Of a DNA stretch of 58,531 bases, positions 45,769 through 54,502 are shown one piece after another. This stretch comes from a bacterium. GTDB lineage: Bacteria > Zhuqueibacterota > QNDG01 > JAFGCO01. The notes under the pieces were generated by a model. The model searched no databases, was not told where the DNA came from, and saw only the letters and a list, made by a program, of their open reading frames with translations. The translations under genes were made by a program, and so were the position numbers. Within the stretch, counting starts at the first letter, position 1; each line of letters begins with the position of its first letter. Location of the stretch: contig JAFGCO010000033.1 of the NCBI GenBank assembly GCA_016932575.1, forward strand, positions 1 to 58,531, in the 5' to 3' direction.

Positions 45769-46881
45769 ATGAGATTGATTCATATCGTTTTCCTGGTTTT
45801 ATCTTTTTCATTATTGACTCTGATATTACATTGCGATAAGGGCCCCACTGCGGCGGACATAGAGGCCCTGATTCTTGAACCGGAAAAGCGGATTTTGAAT
45901 AACTGGCAGGATCAGCAATTCACATGTACAATGATCCTTAAAAATGGGGATCAGGAAGATGTCACCAAAAAGGCTTCATATGATATTTTTCCCGGGAATG
46001 CGGGAAGTATGAGTTCTGGCGTAAGGGGCCTGTTTCATGCCGATGAGAGTGAAATGGGTATGGAAACCGTGACTGCGACTTACAAAAGCCATTCAGCGAA
46101 AGCCACGGTTGCGGTCACATTGCCGGAGGAGGACAACATGGTTTTTGTCCCTGCATTTTATGTGGTCGTGGGCAATGATCATGGTGATACCAACGAAAAA
46201 CCGGCACATCGCACTTATATCAGTGATTTCTGGATTGATAAATATGAAGTGACAAACATGGAATATGTCAATTTCCTTTCTGAGGTGACAGCTTCAGGTG
46301 ATGCTTCGGGAAATGCCTCTTATATTTCGATGGATAATCGTGTTTTGATCCGGTTTACCCATTCTAAAATCACTTATATCAATGAAATTTTCAGCATCGA
46401 AACGGGTAAAGAAAATCACCCTGTTACCGGCGTTACCTGGTATGGCGCCATAGCGTACGCTGAACATTACGGGAAGCGTCTGCCGACTGAAGCCGAGTGG
46501 GAAAAGGCCGCCCGGGGCGTGGATGAACGCACCTATCCCTGGGGGGAACAGGAGCCTGCACATCTTTATTGTAATTTTAATAATCAGAATCAGGGAACAG
46601 TGCCGGTCGGATATTACAGCTCTTTGGGTGACAGCCCTTACGGTTGTTGTGACATGGCCGGCAATGTCAATGAATGGTGCCATGACTGGTACAAAAGCGA
46701 TTATTATTCGGAAGAATTTATTATGGATCCGCAGGGCCCGCCGACCGGAGAAGACAAGGTGTTGCGCGGCGGCGCCTGGCCGAGTTCGGCCCACAACATA
46801 CGGTCGACGGAAAGAAGCGGCGAAAGTCCAAACGCGTCACGAAATGATCATGGATTTCGCTGCGCAAGATCGCGCAACTAA
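45769..46881 (+). CDS. FGE-like (SUMF1) domain lipoprotein
   Basis: AAAGGAGG precedes the ATG. The 370-residue protein has a lipobox (LTLILHC, C22), a Big_2-like Ig domain (about 28-118, QQFTCTMILKNGDQEDVTKKASYDI in part) and an FGE-like domain (about 125-368): FWIDKYEVTNMEYVNFL, HPVTGVTWYGAIAYAEHYG, RLPTEAEWEKAARG, YPWGEQEP, DMAGNVNEWCHDW, VLRGGAW and GFRCARS. The catalytic cysteine pair of true formylglycine-generating enzyme, expected just after RGGAW, is replaced (PSSAHNIRST). It probably has a binding or structural role, although the sulfatase two genes downstream makes the pairing notable. Confidence 0.8.
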   Translation: MRLIHIVFLVLSFSLLTLILHCDKGPTAADIEALILEPEKRILNNWQDQQFTCTMILKNGDQEDVTKKASYDIFPGNAGSMSSGVRGLFHADESEMGMETVTATYKSHSAKATVAVTLPEEDNMVFVPAFYVVVGNDHGDTNEKPAHRTYISDFWIDKYEVTNMEYVNFLSEVTASGDASGNASYISMDNRVLIRFTHSKITYINEIFSIETGKENHPVTGVTWYGAIAYAEHYGKRLPTEAEWEKAARGVDERTYPWGEQEPAHLYCNFNNQNQGTVPVGYYSSLGDSPYGCCDMAGNVNEWCHDWYKSDYYSEEFIMDPQGPPTGEDKVLRGGAWPSSAHNIRSTERSGESPNASRNDHGFRCARSRN

Positions 46882-47012
46882 TATTGAAAGCATCCAAATA
46901 AATTGTTTATTCATCATCTTTGAAAATCGGACAGCATTGTCAGCATCCGTTTTTCATAAAGATTTATCGGCGTTAATTTTTATATCCAATTAAAAAAAGG
47001 AGAGAGACAGTC

Positions 47013-47750
47013 ATGATTGAGAAAAGAAAAACAGTGGTCGTTATTACAGTGATTATTGCAGTCCTTTCGTTCGCAGCCGTTTCTCAGGGACAGGAAGAAG
47101 CACCTGCGGTGAAGGTCAAGGGAGGCATGGGATACTCCATATTCGGGAAGAGCACGATCGACATCGGGAGTATGAACGATAAACTTGAAAGCCATGGGTA
47201 CACCAGACTTTCCGAGAATTATTTCTGCGTGGGCGGTGGCGGACACAGCATTATTAAAAACCGATGGATCATTGGCGGGGAGGGCTATTCCCTGCTGGGG
47301 GACGATGTCACAAGTGACAATTTCAATGCCTCGACCTACGTATTTCAGGGATTTGCGAATATCGGATACATCGTCCTTTCAAAAAAAGGATTCAGCGTGT
47401 ATCCGCTTATCGGACTCGGCGGCGGATCGATGAGGCTCACGTTTACCGAAGAGGGCGCCTCTTACTCGGTCGATGAGGTTCTGACAGATCCCAAACAATG
47501 CGCCCAGCTTACTGCTGGCGGCTTTTTAATCAATCTGGCTCTGGGCGTGGATTACTATTTAAAACTGGGTGAAAACGAAGAGGGTCACGGCGGATTTCTG
47601 TTGGGAGTTCGCGCGGGCTATACCCTTCAGACGTCCCAAAGCGGATGGGAAATATACGACAATGAACTCTTCGGTGCTCCCGGGACTTCCATGACAGGCC
47701 CCTTTGTCCGGATTATTTTCGGCGGCGGAGGATATGAAAAAGAAGATTAA
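47013..47750 (+). CDS. outer-membrane beta-barrel-like protein
   Basis: AAAGGAGAG precedes the ATG. The 245-residue protein has a signal peptide (to about 27, SQGQEEAP) and glycine-rich strands (GGMGYSIFGKS, FCVGGGGHSII, VYPLIGLGGGSMRL, LLGVRAGYTLQ, GPFVRIIFGGGG). It lacks lipobox or T9SS tail. A porin-like or OmpW-like barrel is likely. Confidence 0.6.
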   Translation: MIEKRKTVVVITVIIAVLSFAAVSQGQEEAPAVKVKGGMGYSIFGKSTIDIGSMNDKLESHGYTRLSENYFCVGGGGHSIIKNRWIIGGEGYSLLGDDVTSDNFNASTYVFQGFANIGYIVLSKKGFSVYPLIGLGGGSMRLTFTEEGASYSVDEVLTDPKQCAQLTAGGFLINLALGVDYYLKLGENEEGHGGFLLGVRAGYTLQTSQSGWEIYDNELFGAPGTSMTGPFVRIIFGGGGYEKED

Positions 47751-47761
47751 GCGGTGATTCT

Positions 47762-47892
47762 GATCGCCCGGGATTTCACAATCCATGGAGAAATAAACAT
47801 GATGTGATATCACTTGATTTAAATCAGCTTGAGTATATCTTTCAGGGATGGATATCCCGGATTCATCGGGCACCCGGGAAGGAAATCCCGGG
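47762..47892 (+). repeat. hairpin repeat family R1, two units before the sulfatase
   Basis: GATCGCCCGGGATTTCACAA at 47762 matches the 12767 copy. Near the sulfatase start, CCCGGGA-AGGAAA-TCCCGGG (47873-47892) is a perfect 7-bp stem. The second hairpin lies only about 25 bases before the start codon, so it could affect translation. Confidence 0.45.
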
Positions 47893-47917
47893 CGATAGAA
47901 AAAGAAAGAGAACATCA

Positions 47918-49351
47918 ATGTACACAAGACGAAGATTCATACAGACAGCCGCTGCAGTTGGTGCGGCCGGATTTGCCGGTACTTTTCTCTGTACGGCGCA
48001 GTCTGCAAAAAGCCGAAAACCAAACATTATCATCATTTTTACCGACGACCAGGGCTATCAGGATCTTGGTGTTTTCGGCTCAACAAAGATCAGAACCCCG
48101 AATATCGATAAAATGGCAAAAGAGGGAATGCAGTTTACAGACTTCTATTCAGCTGCTTCAGTATGCACACCCTCACGGGCGTCTCTATTGACAGGTTGTT
48201 ATCCGGAAAGGGTCGGCAACTTGCCGGTACTCTTTCCCAGTGACAACAAGGGATTGAATCCGGAAGAAACCACAATTGCCGGCATGCTGAAAAGCAACGG
48301 ATACGCCACTGCATGTATCGGCAAGTGGCACCTCGGGCATCTGAAGGAATTTCTGCCTCAAAACCACGGATTCGATTCGTATTACGGTATTCCATACAGC
48401 AATGACATGACCATCGCGAATAAAATGAATCTGTCTTCTGATTTAAAGCTGAGAGAAGGCGTGACGCTAAAAACAATCTGGAAGCCAAAGAGTGATTGGG
48501 TGCCGCTGATGCGGGACGAAGAGGTAATTGAGTATCCGGCTGACCAGAGCACACTTAGCAGACGTTATACAGAAGAAGCAATCAAATTCATTAAAAGCAA
48601 CCGGGACAGGCCTTTCTTCCTCTATATAGCCCACACAATGCCGCATATCCCACTGTATGCCTCGCCTGAGTTCGAGGGCAGGAGTGCAGCAGGGCTTTAC
48701 GGCGACTGTATAGAGGAGATCGACTGGAGTGTGGGAGAGATTATTAAGACGCTCAAAAGTGAAAGCCTCGACCATGACACCCTCATTGTCTACACTTCAG
48801 ATAATGGACCATGGAACCTGAAAGGAAATGCCACAGACAAGGTTAAAGGCAACAAAAACCGCCGCATCGGGGGCTCTGCCTTACCGCTTCGAGGTTACAA
48901 GTTCCAACGACTGGAAGGTGGTATGCGCGTGCCTGCTGTTATGTGGTGGCCGGGGCGCATTCCCGCCGGTACAGAATGCCGGGAGATTGCAGCAACAATC
49001 GATTTGCTGCCGACTATTGCCGCCCTGTCAGAGGCGAAGCTGCCAGAGAAGATAATAGATGGAAAAAACATACTTCCCCTGATTGAGGGCAGAAAAGGCG
49101 CAGGAAGTCCGCACAAGGCATACTTCTATCGAACCAGAGGTGTGCGGGCCGGCAACTGGAAAGCCATCAAGCCTGAGGAAGCAAAGGAATTTGAGCTGTA
49201 TGATTTGGGCAGGGACATATCCGAGAGCAAGGACCTTGCTCAGGAAAATCCTGAGATCGTGGAACGATTAACGAAGTTATTGAACGATCATAAGGAAGAA
49301 ATTGATAGAAACAAACGTCCGCATGGAATTTCAGCCGGAGCAAAAGGCTGA
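47918..49351 (+). CDS. type I sulfatase, Tat-exported, Cys-type
   Basis: The ATG at 47918 begins directly with a twin-arginine signal (YTRRRFIQTAAAVGAAGFAG), so it is preferred over the open frame extending to 47804; the protein is 477 residues. The sulfatase domain starts KPNIIIIFTDDQGYQDLG, with metal-binding aspartates, and has the core C-T-P-S-R-A (ASVCTPSRASLLTG), where Cys must be converted to formylglycine. GKWHLGH and TSDNGPW are further family motifs. Because the Cys-type sulfatase needs a modifying enzyme and the nearby FGE-like proteins lack the catalytic cysteines, the activating enzyme must be elsewhere. It likely acts on sulfated polysaccharide. Confidence 0.92.
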   Translation: MYTRRRFIQTAAAVGAAGFAGTFLCTAQSAKSRKPNIIIIFTDDQGYQDLGVFGSTKIRTPNIDKMAKEGMQFTDFYSAASVCTPSRASLLTGCYPERVGNLPVLFPSDNKGLNPEETTIAGMLKSNGYATACIGKWHLGHLKEFLPQNHGFDSYYGIPYSNDMTIANKMNLSSDLKLREGVTLKTIWKPKSDWVPLMRDEEVIEYPADQSTLSRRYTEEAIKFIKSNRDRPFFLYIAHTMPHIPLYASPEFEGRSAAGLYGDCIEEIDWSVGEIIKTLKSESLDHDTLIVYTSDNGPWNLKGNATDKVKGNKNRRIGGSALPLRGYKFQRLEGGMRVPAVMWWPGRIPAGTECREIAATIDLLPTIAALSEAKLPEKIIDGKNILPLIEGRKGAGSPHKAYFYRTRGVRAGNWKAIKPEEAKEFELYDLGRDISESKDLAQENPEIVERLTKLLNDHKEEIDRNKRPHGISAGAKG

Positions 49352-49485
49352 AGTCCCTGATAGAAGCAACAATGACTGTTATCTCACAGGGTGGCACGTC
49401 GTCCACCGGATTAAAAATTACCGGGGCAAACCTTGTGGTCGTGCGAATTTTAATCGTCCCGGGGGGCTTACCTGGGGCAGAGGCC

Positions 49486-49518
49486 GTAGGTTGGGTTGAA
49501 CGCGCAGTGAAACCCAAC
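49486..49518 (+). repeat. GTTGGGTT...AACCCAAC palindrome
   Basis: GTAGGTTGGGTTGAA and GTGAAACCCAAC form a perfect 8-bp stem (49490-49497 with 49511-49518). The sequence resembles, from memory, a REP-like palindrome that is widespread in cyanobacteria and proteobacteria. Confidence 0.6.
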
Positions 49519-49713
49519 ATTAAATATTTGATTATAGATCTATCGTAAAATAAACAAGTCCGTTGTCTGGGTCTGTGACACAGGATCCAATAAGAAGAGA
49601 GTTTAAGTCTTTCGGGTTATTTGCACCGGATACGGAGTTTCTGTGTGATCAAATGGCAACCAGTTACTTACCATTCGTTTCGTAAATTTTCTAATATTTT
49701 GTCTGTTTTCTTG

Positions 49714-49742
49714 TTGATTTAATCGAATATTATTTTTATACT
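49714..49742 (+). promoter_or_regulatory. promoter TTGATT-17-TATACT facing a gene-free stretch
   Basis: TTGATT (49714-49719), 17 bases and TATACT (49737-49742) form a strong promoter. The next gene starts at 50146, so the transcript would begin with about 390 bases that include the structured block at 49982. Confidence 0.55.
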
Positions 49743-49981
49743 TAATCAATTATTCCATCAGATACGAACATCCTGTGCGCCTGCATTCAAAGCCTATGAT
49801 TGGATGATGAAATTATAAAATGTTGTCTTTCTGTCAAGCATTCAAGTTGCAATAAAAAAGCAGATATGTATAACATCCTATTCAGAAAAAATACTGTTTT
49901 AAAAACCAATTAAATTTATTGAGCTTATCAGATGCTTTTAAATCTAAGATAGTTATATTATACAGAAATTTTATAATGACT

Positions 49982-50106
49982 GGACAGGACGGATCGCTTC
50001 GCTCTGAAGTCCTGTCCCGGCGATTCACCGGAATTCCCTGCTCGGTCGTTTTACGACCTCCTATCAAGGGATTCAACCAGCAGTCTTCGGCTCTGGTGAA
50101 CCGCCG
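49982..50106 (+). repeat. nested inverted repeats, possible structured RNA
   Basis: GGACAGGAC (49982-49990) pairs perfectly with GTCCTGTCC (50009-50017). CGGCGATTCACC (50018-50029) pairs with GGTGAACCGCCG (50095-50106) with one mismatch, and inside it GGTCG-TTTTA-CGACC (50044-50058) is another perfect stem. The set lies directly before the RraA-like gene at 50146. Confidence 0.5.
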
Positions 50107-50145
50107 GATTAGCGGTGTGACCGGATGCTTTAGGTTGAGATTTCT

Positions 50146-50853
50146 ATGGATAATTATCATTTGAATCGAGCATTTTCATCGCTTTCAACTCCACTCATAT
50201 CGGATGCTTGTTTGCGTTTAGGAATATCCCTTCGGTTAGCTCCGGCTGGGATCTGCCCTCTGATACCTGACAGTCATATTGCTGGCAAGGTTCTTCCAGT
50301 GAGACATTATGGAAGCGTTGATATTTTTTTAGAGGCAATGGGATTTGGTCAGGAAGGCGATATTCTTGTGATTGATAATAATGGGAGAATGGATGAAGGA
50401 TGCATTGGTGATCTGACGGCTCTTGAGGCTCAAGCCTGTAAATTGGCCGGAATAATTGTTTGGGGGTGTCACAGAGATACAATGGATCTTAAGAAGTTAA
50501 AATACCCCATCTTCAGCTATGGTGTATGCCCTGTCGGACCTAAGCGACTGGACATGCGTGAACCCAGTTCGTTTCAGTCGGCAAATTTTGGGGATGTATT
50601 AGTGAGAGCCGAGGATGTTGTTTTCGCTGATGCAGATGGAGTATTATTCGTCTCTGTCCAGCAAGTTGAGGAACTGCTTTCCACAGCCAAGGCTATTTAT
50701 CATACGGAGCGTCGCCAAGCAGATGCAATACGGTCAGGAAAAAAGCTTCGTGAACAACTCAAATTTGAAGAATATTTGGAAAAGCACTCCAACAACCCGA
50801 GCTATACATTTCGAAAGCATTTGCGAGAGATTGGGGGCGCTATTGAAGAATAA
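50146..50853 (+). CDS. RraA-like family protein (possible aldolase)
   Basis: The ATG at 50146 is preceded by AGGTTGAG. The 235-residue protein follows the RraA/HMG-CHA aldolase pattern: STPLISDACLRLG at the N terminus, GDILVIDNNGRMDEGCIGDLTA (with the G-x2-D-x2-T element; quoted in parts) and IIVWGCHRDT, whose Arg-Asp pair corresponds to the GGxxRD active-site motif. Members are class II aldolases/decarboxylases or regulators of RNase E. A C-terminal helical extension (about 180-235) with KLREQLKFEEYLEKH is longer than in minimal RraA. Confidence 0.8.
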   Translation: MDNYHLNRAFSSLSTPLISDACLRLGISLRLAPAGICPLIPDSHIAGKVLPVRHYGSVDIFLEAMGFGQEGDILVIDNNGRMDEGCIGDLTALEAQACKLAGIIVWGCHRDTMDLKKLKYPIFSYGVCPVGPKRLDMREPSSFQSANFGDVLVRAEDVVFADADGVLFVSVQQVEELLSTAKAIYHTERRQADAIRSGKKLREQLKFEEYLEKHSNNPSYTFRKHLREIGGAIEE

Positions 50854-51186
50854 CAGGAAACATAAATACGTTACCCGCCATAGTGCCCTGAATGAGCCAT
50901 ATAACCAAATAGAAACCGTGTGGCCCCGTGAGATAAATAGATACAACCCATAAAAATGCTATTGGAAATTTTAACATAAATTAAGTCCGTAATAACAAAT
51001 CAACCTTCACTGTTATCTCACGGGGTGCCATGGCTTTTAAGCCATGCGTGGGGGATGGGCTTGGTCGGGGCGCAAACCGGGTGGATCCCCTGATCCACCT
51101 GATTACGGGGCAGAGGCTCCATAGAAATGCGTCTTAGGGTTGTGAAGCCCGGGACGATAATAAAATTTAAAAGAGCAAATAAAAAA
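50854..51186. other. intergenic region dominated by inverted repeats
   Basis: This 333-base gap has no gene. CCCCGTGAGATAA (50922-50934) and TTATCTCACGGGG (51013-51025) form an inverted pair about 78 bases apart, followed by CATGGCTT-TT-AAGCCATG (51029-51046) and an R1 element (51063-51140). Confidence 0.5.
51063..51140 (+). repeat. hairpin repeat family R1, copy e
   Basis: GGTGGATC-CCCT-GATCCACC (51080-51087 with 51092-51099) is perfect, and GGGGC-AGAG-GCTCC follows. The downstream GAAATGCGTCTTAGG is also present after the 53.9 kb copy. Confidence 0.65.
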
Positions 51187-51555
51187 ATGAATGCGAAGAG
51201 AAAAACATTACCTTCAATTTATGTTCAAGCAGTGATAGCATTGATGTTGATACAGCTGGTCCACAAAATCGTTCGAGAGATACCCGGGGCGCTGAATATG
51301 GGAGGTCCTGGAGCAGCTGCAGTGCCGGTTTTTGCGTGTTTACTTTTTATAGGCGTAATATTGCTTTTCTTAAAGGTAAAATGGGGATTGATTCTGGGAA
51401 TCATTGATGCTGCATGGATGATCTTTCAGCCTGTCTTGGTTCATATCATTATGGCAAAACCAGACATGAATGGTATCTGGTGGTATCCAATATTCCCGTG
51501 GATACAAGCTGTACTCATCATATATTTCTGTTGGATTGCCTGGAAGCATTGGTAA
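51187..51555 (+). CDS. small polytopic membrane protein
   Basis: An ATG at 51187 (122 residues) is preferred over an upstream ATG that lies inside the R1 repeat. Three to four helices are seen: VQAVIALMLIQLVHKIV, VPVFACLLFIGVILLFL, WGLILGIIDAAWMIFQPVLV and WIQAVLIIYFCWIAW. No family was recognised. Confidence 0.55.
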   Translation: MNAKRKTLPSIYVQAVIALMLIQLVHKIVREIPGALNMGGPGAAAVPVFACLLFIGVILLFLKVKWGLILGIIDAAWMIFQPVLVHIIMAKPDMNGIWWYPIFPWIQAVLIIYFCWIAWKHW

Positions 51556-51722
51556 AATTGTAACTTGTGATTTCAAATAAATGGATGTGAGGTCCGAGGC
51601 CATCGTTCATTTGATGATAATAAATGGGGGGCTGCCGGTGCATCTTTCACGATTATAATTCATGAATAATAACGAGTTAAATTATTTGAGGTTTGCTACT
51701 ACATGAGGAAGGAGTGTTCATT

Positions 51723-52928
51723 ATGAAGGTTTTAACTCAACAATTCAAATCAACTCTTGCCAGAATCATTTTTTGTGTTCTGCTTATTTTAATTTTTCTG
51801 TTGTGTTTTTTCTGTTGTGACAAGAAAAACGGCATGTCTTCTGATAATAATAATAAGAAGAATGAACCTCAGATCATATGGTCACCCCCTCCAGAGAAGA
51901 AACTGTATGAACATGATAAGTATGGACGATTAGATTATATCAATGATGAAAATGGTGATATATTTGTTGATTATCATTACAGCGGCCAACAGCTGATAGG
52001 GTATAATCAATATATCAGATTCTTTAATATTGGCGATGACGGTGAGATTGATATCAGCGTGAGTATTCTCGAGGATAATTCAACTGTTCAGGAATATCCA
52101 TACCAGTTGACGGTTGCCTCCAACCAGGGATACACACTGGTGGTTGAGGGAAAGGCCGGTCCACGTTGGGTAATGACCGAACGCATACTATCAGTAAGCT
52201 GCCCGAATGCCGTGGAAACGGATTCATCATCTTCAACATGGACAGGGGTATCAGATCACATATATCGCTCCATATCCAGAGTATACAGGGAAGGGAATGA
52301 AAGCGAGGGCATTGAACCGTCTTTGTACGATGGTATCCCCGTATATTATTATCAATGTGTTTACCCGGAATATTTCAATAGCCTCAGTACTGATTCTGAC
52401 TGGTGGACGGGTACAAAATCGGATTATTCTGCATCAATAAATACAGATGGTGCCGGTTATTATGAAATCATCAACTCATCAAATGAAAAGAAATATGTAT
52501 TTTGGGAGTCAATTTCTGACCTGGATGAAAATAAAAACTTTCAAATAAATGCTGGTATCAAAATTGTATCCGCAAATAATGAGGACGGGGGAAATGGATT
52601 GGTATGGGGGGGACACAGTAACGGTGAACTCAGTTATTTTAGATTTTTCAATAACCATGATTCTTATACGATATTGGATGATCAGGGGAAAGACCTTGAA
52701 TACTGGTCTGATTGGACGAGATCTGACAGTGTGAATGACATTGGAACTTACAATGAGCTGACGGTTAGAAAGTATGATGGACAATACTACTTTTTTATCA
52801 ATGAAGATTATATCGGGAGCCATCCGTTTAAATCATTTTATGGCCATTATATCGGTTTCAGAGTAGACTGTGAGACAACAATACAGGTCAATTATATATT
52901 GGTTCATCATTTGGAAAGTGATTCTTGA
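51723..52928 (+). CDS. lipoprotein with C-terminal LamG/DUF1080-like domain
   Basis: GGAAGGAGTG supports the ATG at 51723 (401 residues). The signal ends LLCFFCC, with the lipid-bearing Cys near 27-28. The middle part (about 60-200) is beta-rich. The C-terminal part (about 225-395) with YEIINSSNEKKYVFWESI, GLVWGGHSNGELSYFRFFN and YYFFINEDYIGS is a concanavalin-like jellyroll of the kind seen in LamG or DUF1080 proteins. It may bind glycans at the surface. Confidence 0.6.
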   Translation: MKVLTQQFKSTLARIIFCVLLILIFLLCFFCCDKKNGMSSDNNNKKNEPQIIWSPPPEKKLYEHDKYGRLDYINDENGDIFVDYHYSGQQLIGYNQYIRFFNIGDDGEIDISVSILEDNSTVQEYPYQLTVASNQGYTLVVEGKAGPRWVMTERILSVSCPNAVETDSSSSTWTGVSDHIYRSISRVYREGNESEGIEPSLYDGIPVYYYQCVYPEYFNSLSTDSDWWTGTKSDYSASINTDGAGYYEIINSSNEKKYVFWESISDLDENKNFQINAGIKIVSANNEDGGNGLVWGGHSNGELSYFRFFNNHDSYTILDDQGKDLEYWSDWTRSDSVNDIGTYNELTVRKYDGQYYFFINEDYIGSHPFKSFYGHYIGFRVDCETTIQVNYILVHHLESDS

Positions 52929-52970
52929 AATTTAATAAGGCAGCATAGAATGTGTTATAAGAAAGATTCC

Positions 52971-53050
52971 GGATCATCCCGAATATCTTACCCGTGATGT
53001 AAACCAGGTGGATTTTCTAATCCAGTTGATTACGGGGCAGAGGCCCCATA
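52971..53050 (+). repeat. hairpin repeat family R1, copy f
   Basis: GATCATCCCGAATATCTTAC, then AACCAGGTGGATTTTCTAATCC and GGGGCAGAGGCCCC keep the three-hairpin order of the 53.9 and 54.8 kb copies. Confidence 0.65.
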
Positions 53051-53127
53051 TGATAGTGATATTATACAGTAACTTTATAATTATTTGTTTTTATCAAACA
53101 ATAATAACAAAGATGGAGGGATTGAAG

Positions 53128-53826
53128 ATGTTAAGAAAACTTTTCGTTTTATTGATTCTCTTGGTTATACTATTATTAATTTTCTGCAGTGATCCATCGA
53201 GTAGTGAAGAAAATTTTGCAGATAATTCGATAACTGGATTCTCAGGTAAAATTGCTAATTGGGAAACTGAATTTTCTAAAATACCAGGTTATGAGAGCAA
53301 AGTACCTGTACTTAAAGATTTTGTTGGTTCTCTTTCTAATCCAACCGAATTATTTACTTCGGTTATAGGTCCTGAAGGTAAATTTGAGGTTGAGTTAGGT
53401 GACGAGCATCCAGCGTACGAATATTTAAAAACCGTATTTTTTACAAAAATAACCAGCATTAGTTCTGGGCTTTCTTATAGTGATACAAGTGCAATTTTTG
53501 ATATTCTTGGTCCATTCACGGTTTATGATCAATGGCGAAATAATTTAGGTATAGTACGTTCATCTAATTCACTTTCAGATTTAATAAATAATACACGCTC
53601 TCCAGGTTATGCAGGAATTTCAATAATATATGTTGATAGAGATGTCATTTTAAATGGTAATGGAGGCGCAATACATTGTGACAACTTGAAATTTAAAAAG
53701 GGTTGGAATCAATTTATTATTGAGGTGTCATCAATAAAAAATACTTCTAATGAATGGTCATATAATGAATACTGCTTAATCTATAAACCAGTAAATAAGA
53801 ATTCCTGTAAATGGTATTTATATTAA
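53128..53826 (+). CDS. lipoprotein, unknown function
   Basis: GGAGGG at 53115-53120 supports the ATG at 53128 (232 residues). The upstream frame runs through the R1 repeat and is not likely coding. The signal ends LLLIFC (C20). No family was recognised; the protein is soluble, with DRDVILNGNGGAIHCDNLKF near the C terminus. Confidence 0.55.
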   Translation: MLRKLFVLLILLVILLLIFCSDPSSSEENFADNSITGFSGKIANWETEFSKIPGYESKVPVLKDFVGSLSNPTELFTSVIGPEGKFEVELGDEHPAYEYLKTVFFTKITSISSGLSYSDTSAIFDILGPFTVYDQWRNNLGIVRSSNSLSDLINNTRSPGYAGISIIYVDRDVILNGNGGAIHCDNLKFKKGWNQFIIEVSSIKNTSNEWSYNEYCLIYKPVNKNSCKWYLY

Positions 53827-53837
53827 TTTGCTATTTC

Positions 53838-53935
53838 GGATCATCCCGGGTATCTGACTCTGGGCGCAAACCAGGTGGGGCCCCTGATCCAGTTGATTAC
53901 GGGGCAGAGGCCCCTTACAAATGCGTCTTAGTGTG
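53838..53935 (+). repeat. hairpin repeat family R1, copy g
   Basis: GATCATCCCGGGTATCTGAC, GGGGCCCCTGATCC and ACGGGGCAGAGGCCCC are followed by AAATGCGTCTTAG, shared with copy e. Confidence 0.65.
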
Positions 53936-54019
53936 ATGAAACTCAAGTAAGATCGGAAAAACACACCACTGTTTTCAATTATCCAATAAGGCCTGTTTAC
54001 AGAACTAAAGAGGCTCGCT

Positions 54020-54502
54020 CTATTCATGCGAGTGCCCGTGTTCTCCGAAATAGGATTCCCTGAATGCTTTCAGTGTTTCACGGAGTTTCTCTACAGTTTT
54101 CAGATCCGTGGTCTGCTTGGCTTTCATCGACCAAACAAGCAATTCGTGAAGCAGGGACAGTTCCAGGTCATACTTTGCTTTTTTGGCCGGATCCTCCTCC
54201 GTTACCGGTTTGATCCGCTGGGTCATGAAATACTGGGTCACAATGTGTTGCAGCTCATTTGCATGCTGTTCCTTGTTGTTAACCCAGCGAATAAGTTGAT
54301 TGTAATTTTTGTCTTCGGCCTGTCTGAGCGCATTAATCTGGTTGATTGATTTTTCAATGGTCATAATGTGTTCCGCAATCAAATCAGCGCGAAGCGTGTC
54401 ATTGTAAATCCCGCATGGAATCTCGCAGTGTGCAAATACGGATTGCGCACCCAATCCGGAGATCAGGATTAAAATCAGAGAAAAAGTTTTCAGATTTTTC
54501 AT
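54020..54502 (-). CDS. sodN: nickel superoxide dismutase with Sec signal peptide
   Basis: This is the only gene of the window on the minus strand; its ATG is preceded on that strand by a strong GGAGGTGA. The 160-residue product has a classic signal peptide (1-24, ending QSVFA). Directly after the predicted cleavage site comes HCEIPCGIY (25-33), the nickel hook HCxxPCGxY in which the new N-terminal His, Cys2 and Cys6 bind nickel and Tyr9 shapes the substrate site. The rest is a four-helix bundle (IMTIEKSINQINAL, LIRWVNNKEQHANELQ, LSLLHELLVWSMKAK). It ends in GEHGHSHE. In Streptomyces the hook is freed by SodX; here a signal peptidase could do it. The enzyme should act outside the cytoplasm. 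Confidence 0.92.
   Translation of the reverse strand: MKNLKTFSLILILISGLGAQSVFAHCEIPCGIYNDTLRADLIAEHIMTIEKSINQINALRQAEDKNYNQLIRWVNNKEQHANELQHIVTQYFMTQRIKPVTEEDPAKKAKYDLELSLLHELLVWSMKAKQTTDLKTVEKLRETLKAFRESYFGEHGHSHE

Larger units (their letters stand above)
49352..50145. other. intergenic region with palindromes and promoter
   Basis: This 794-base gap has no gene. It holds TGTTATCTCACAGGGTG (49378-49394, shared with 51011), a GGTTGGGTT palindrome (49486-49518), the promoter at 49714-49742 and the structured block at 49982-50106. Confidence 0.5.

Noticed and set aside
53008-53127. Extended N terminus of the lipoprotein gene at 53128
   Set aside because: The frame runs through an R1 repeat and the ribosome site lies just before 53128.
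54026-54349. Plus-strand frame opposite the NiSOD gene
   Set aside because: It is a shadow of the NiSOD gene, with no start signal.
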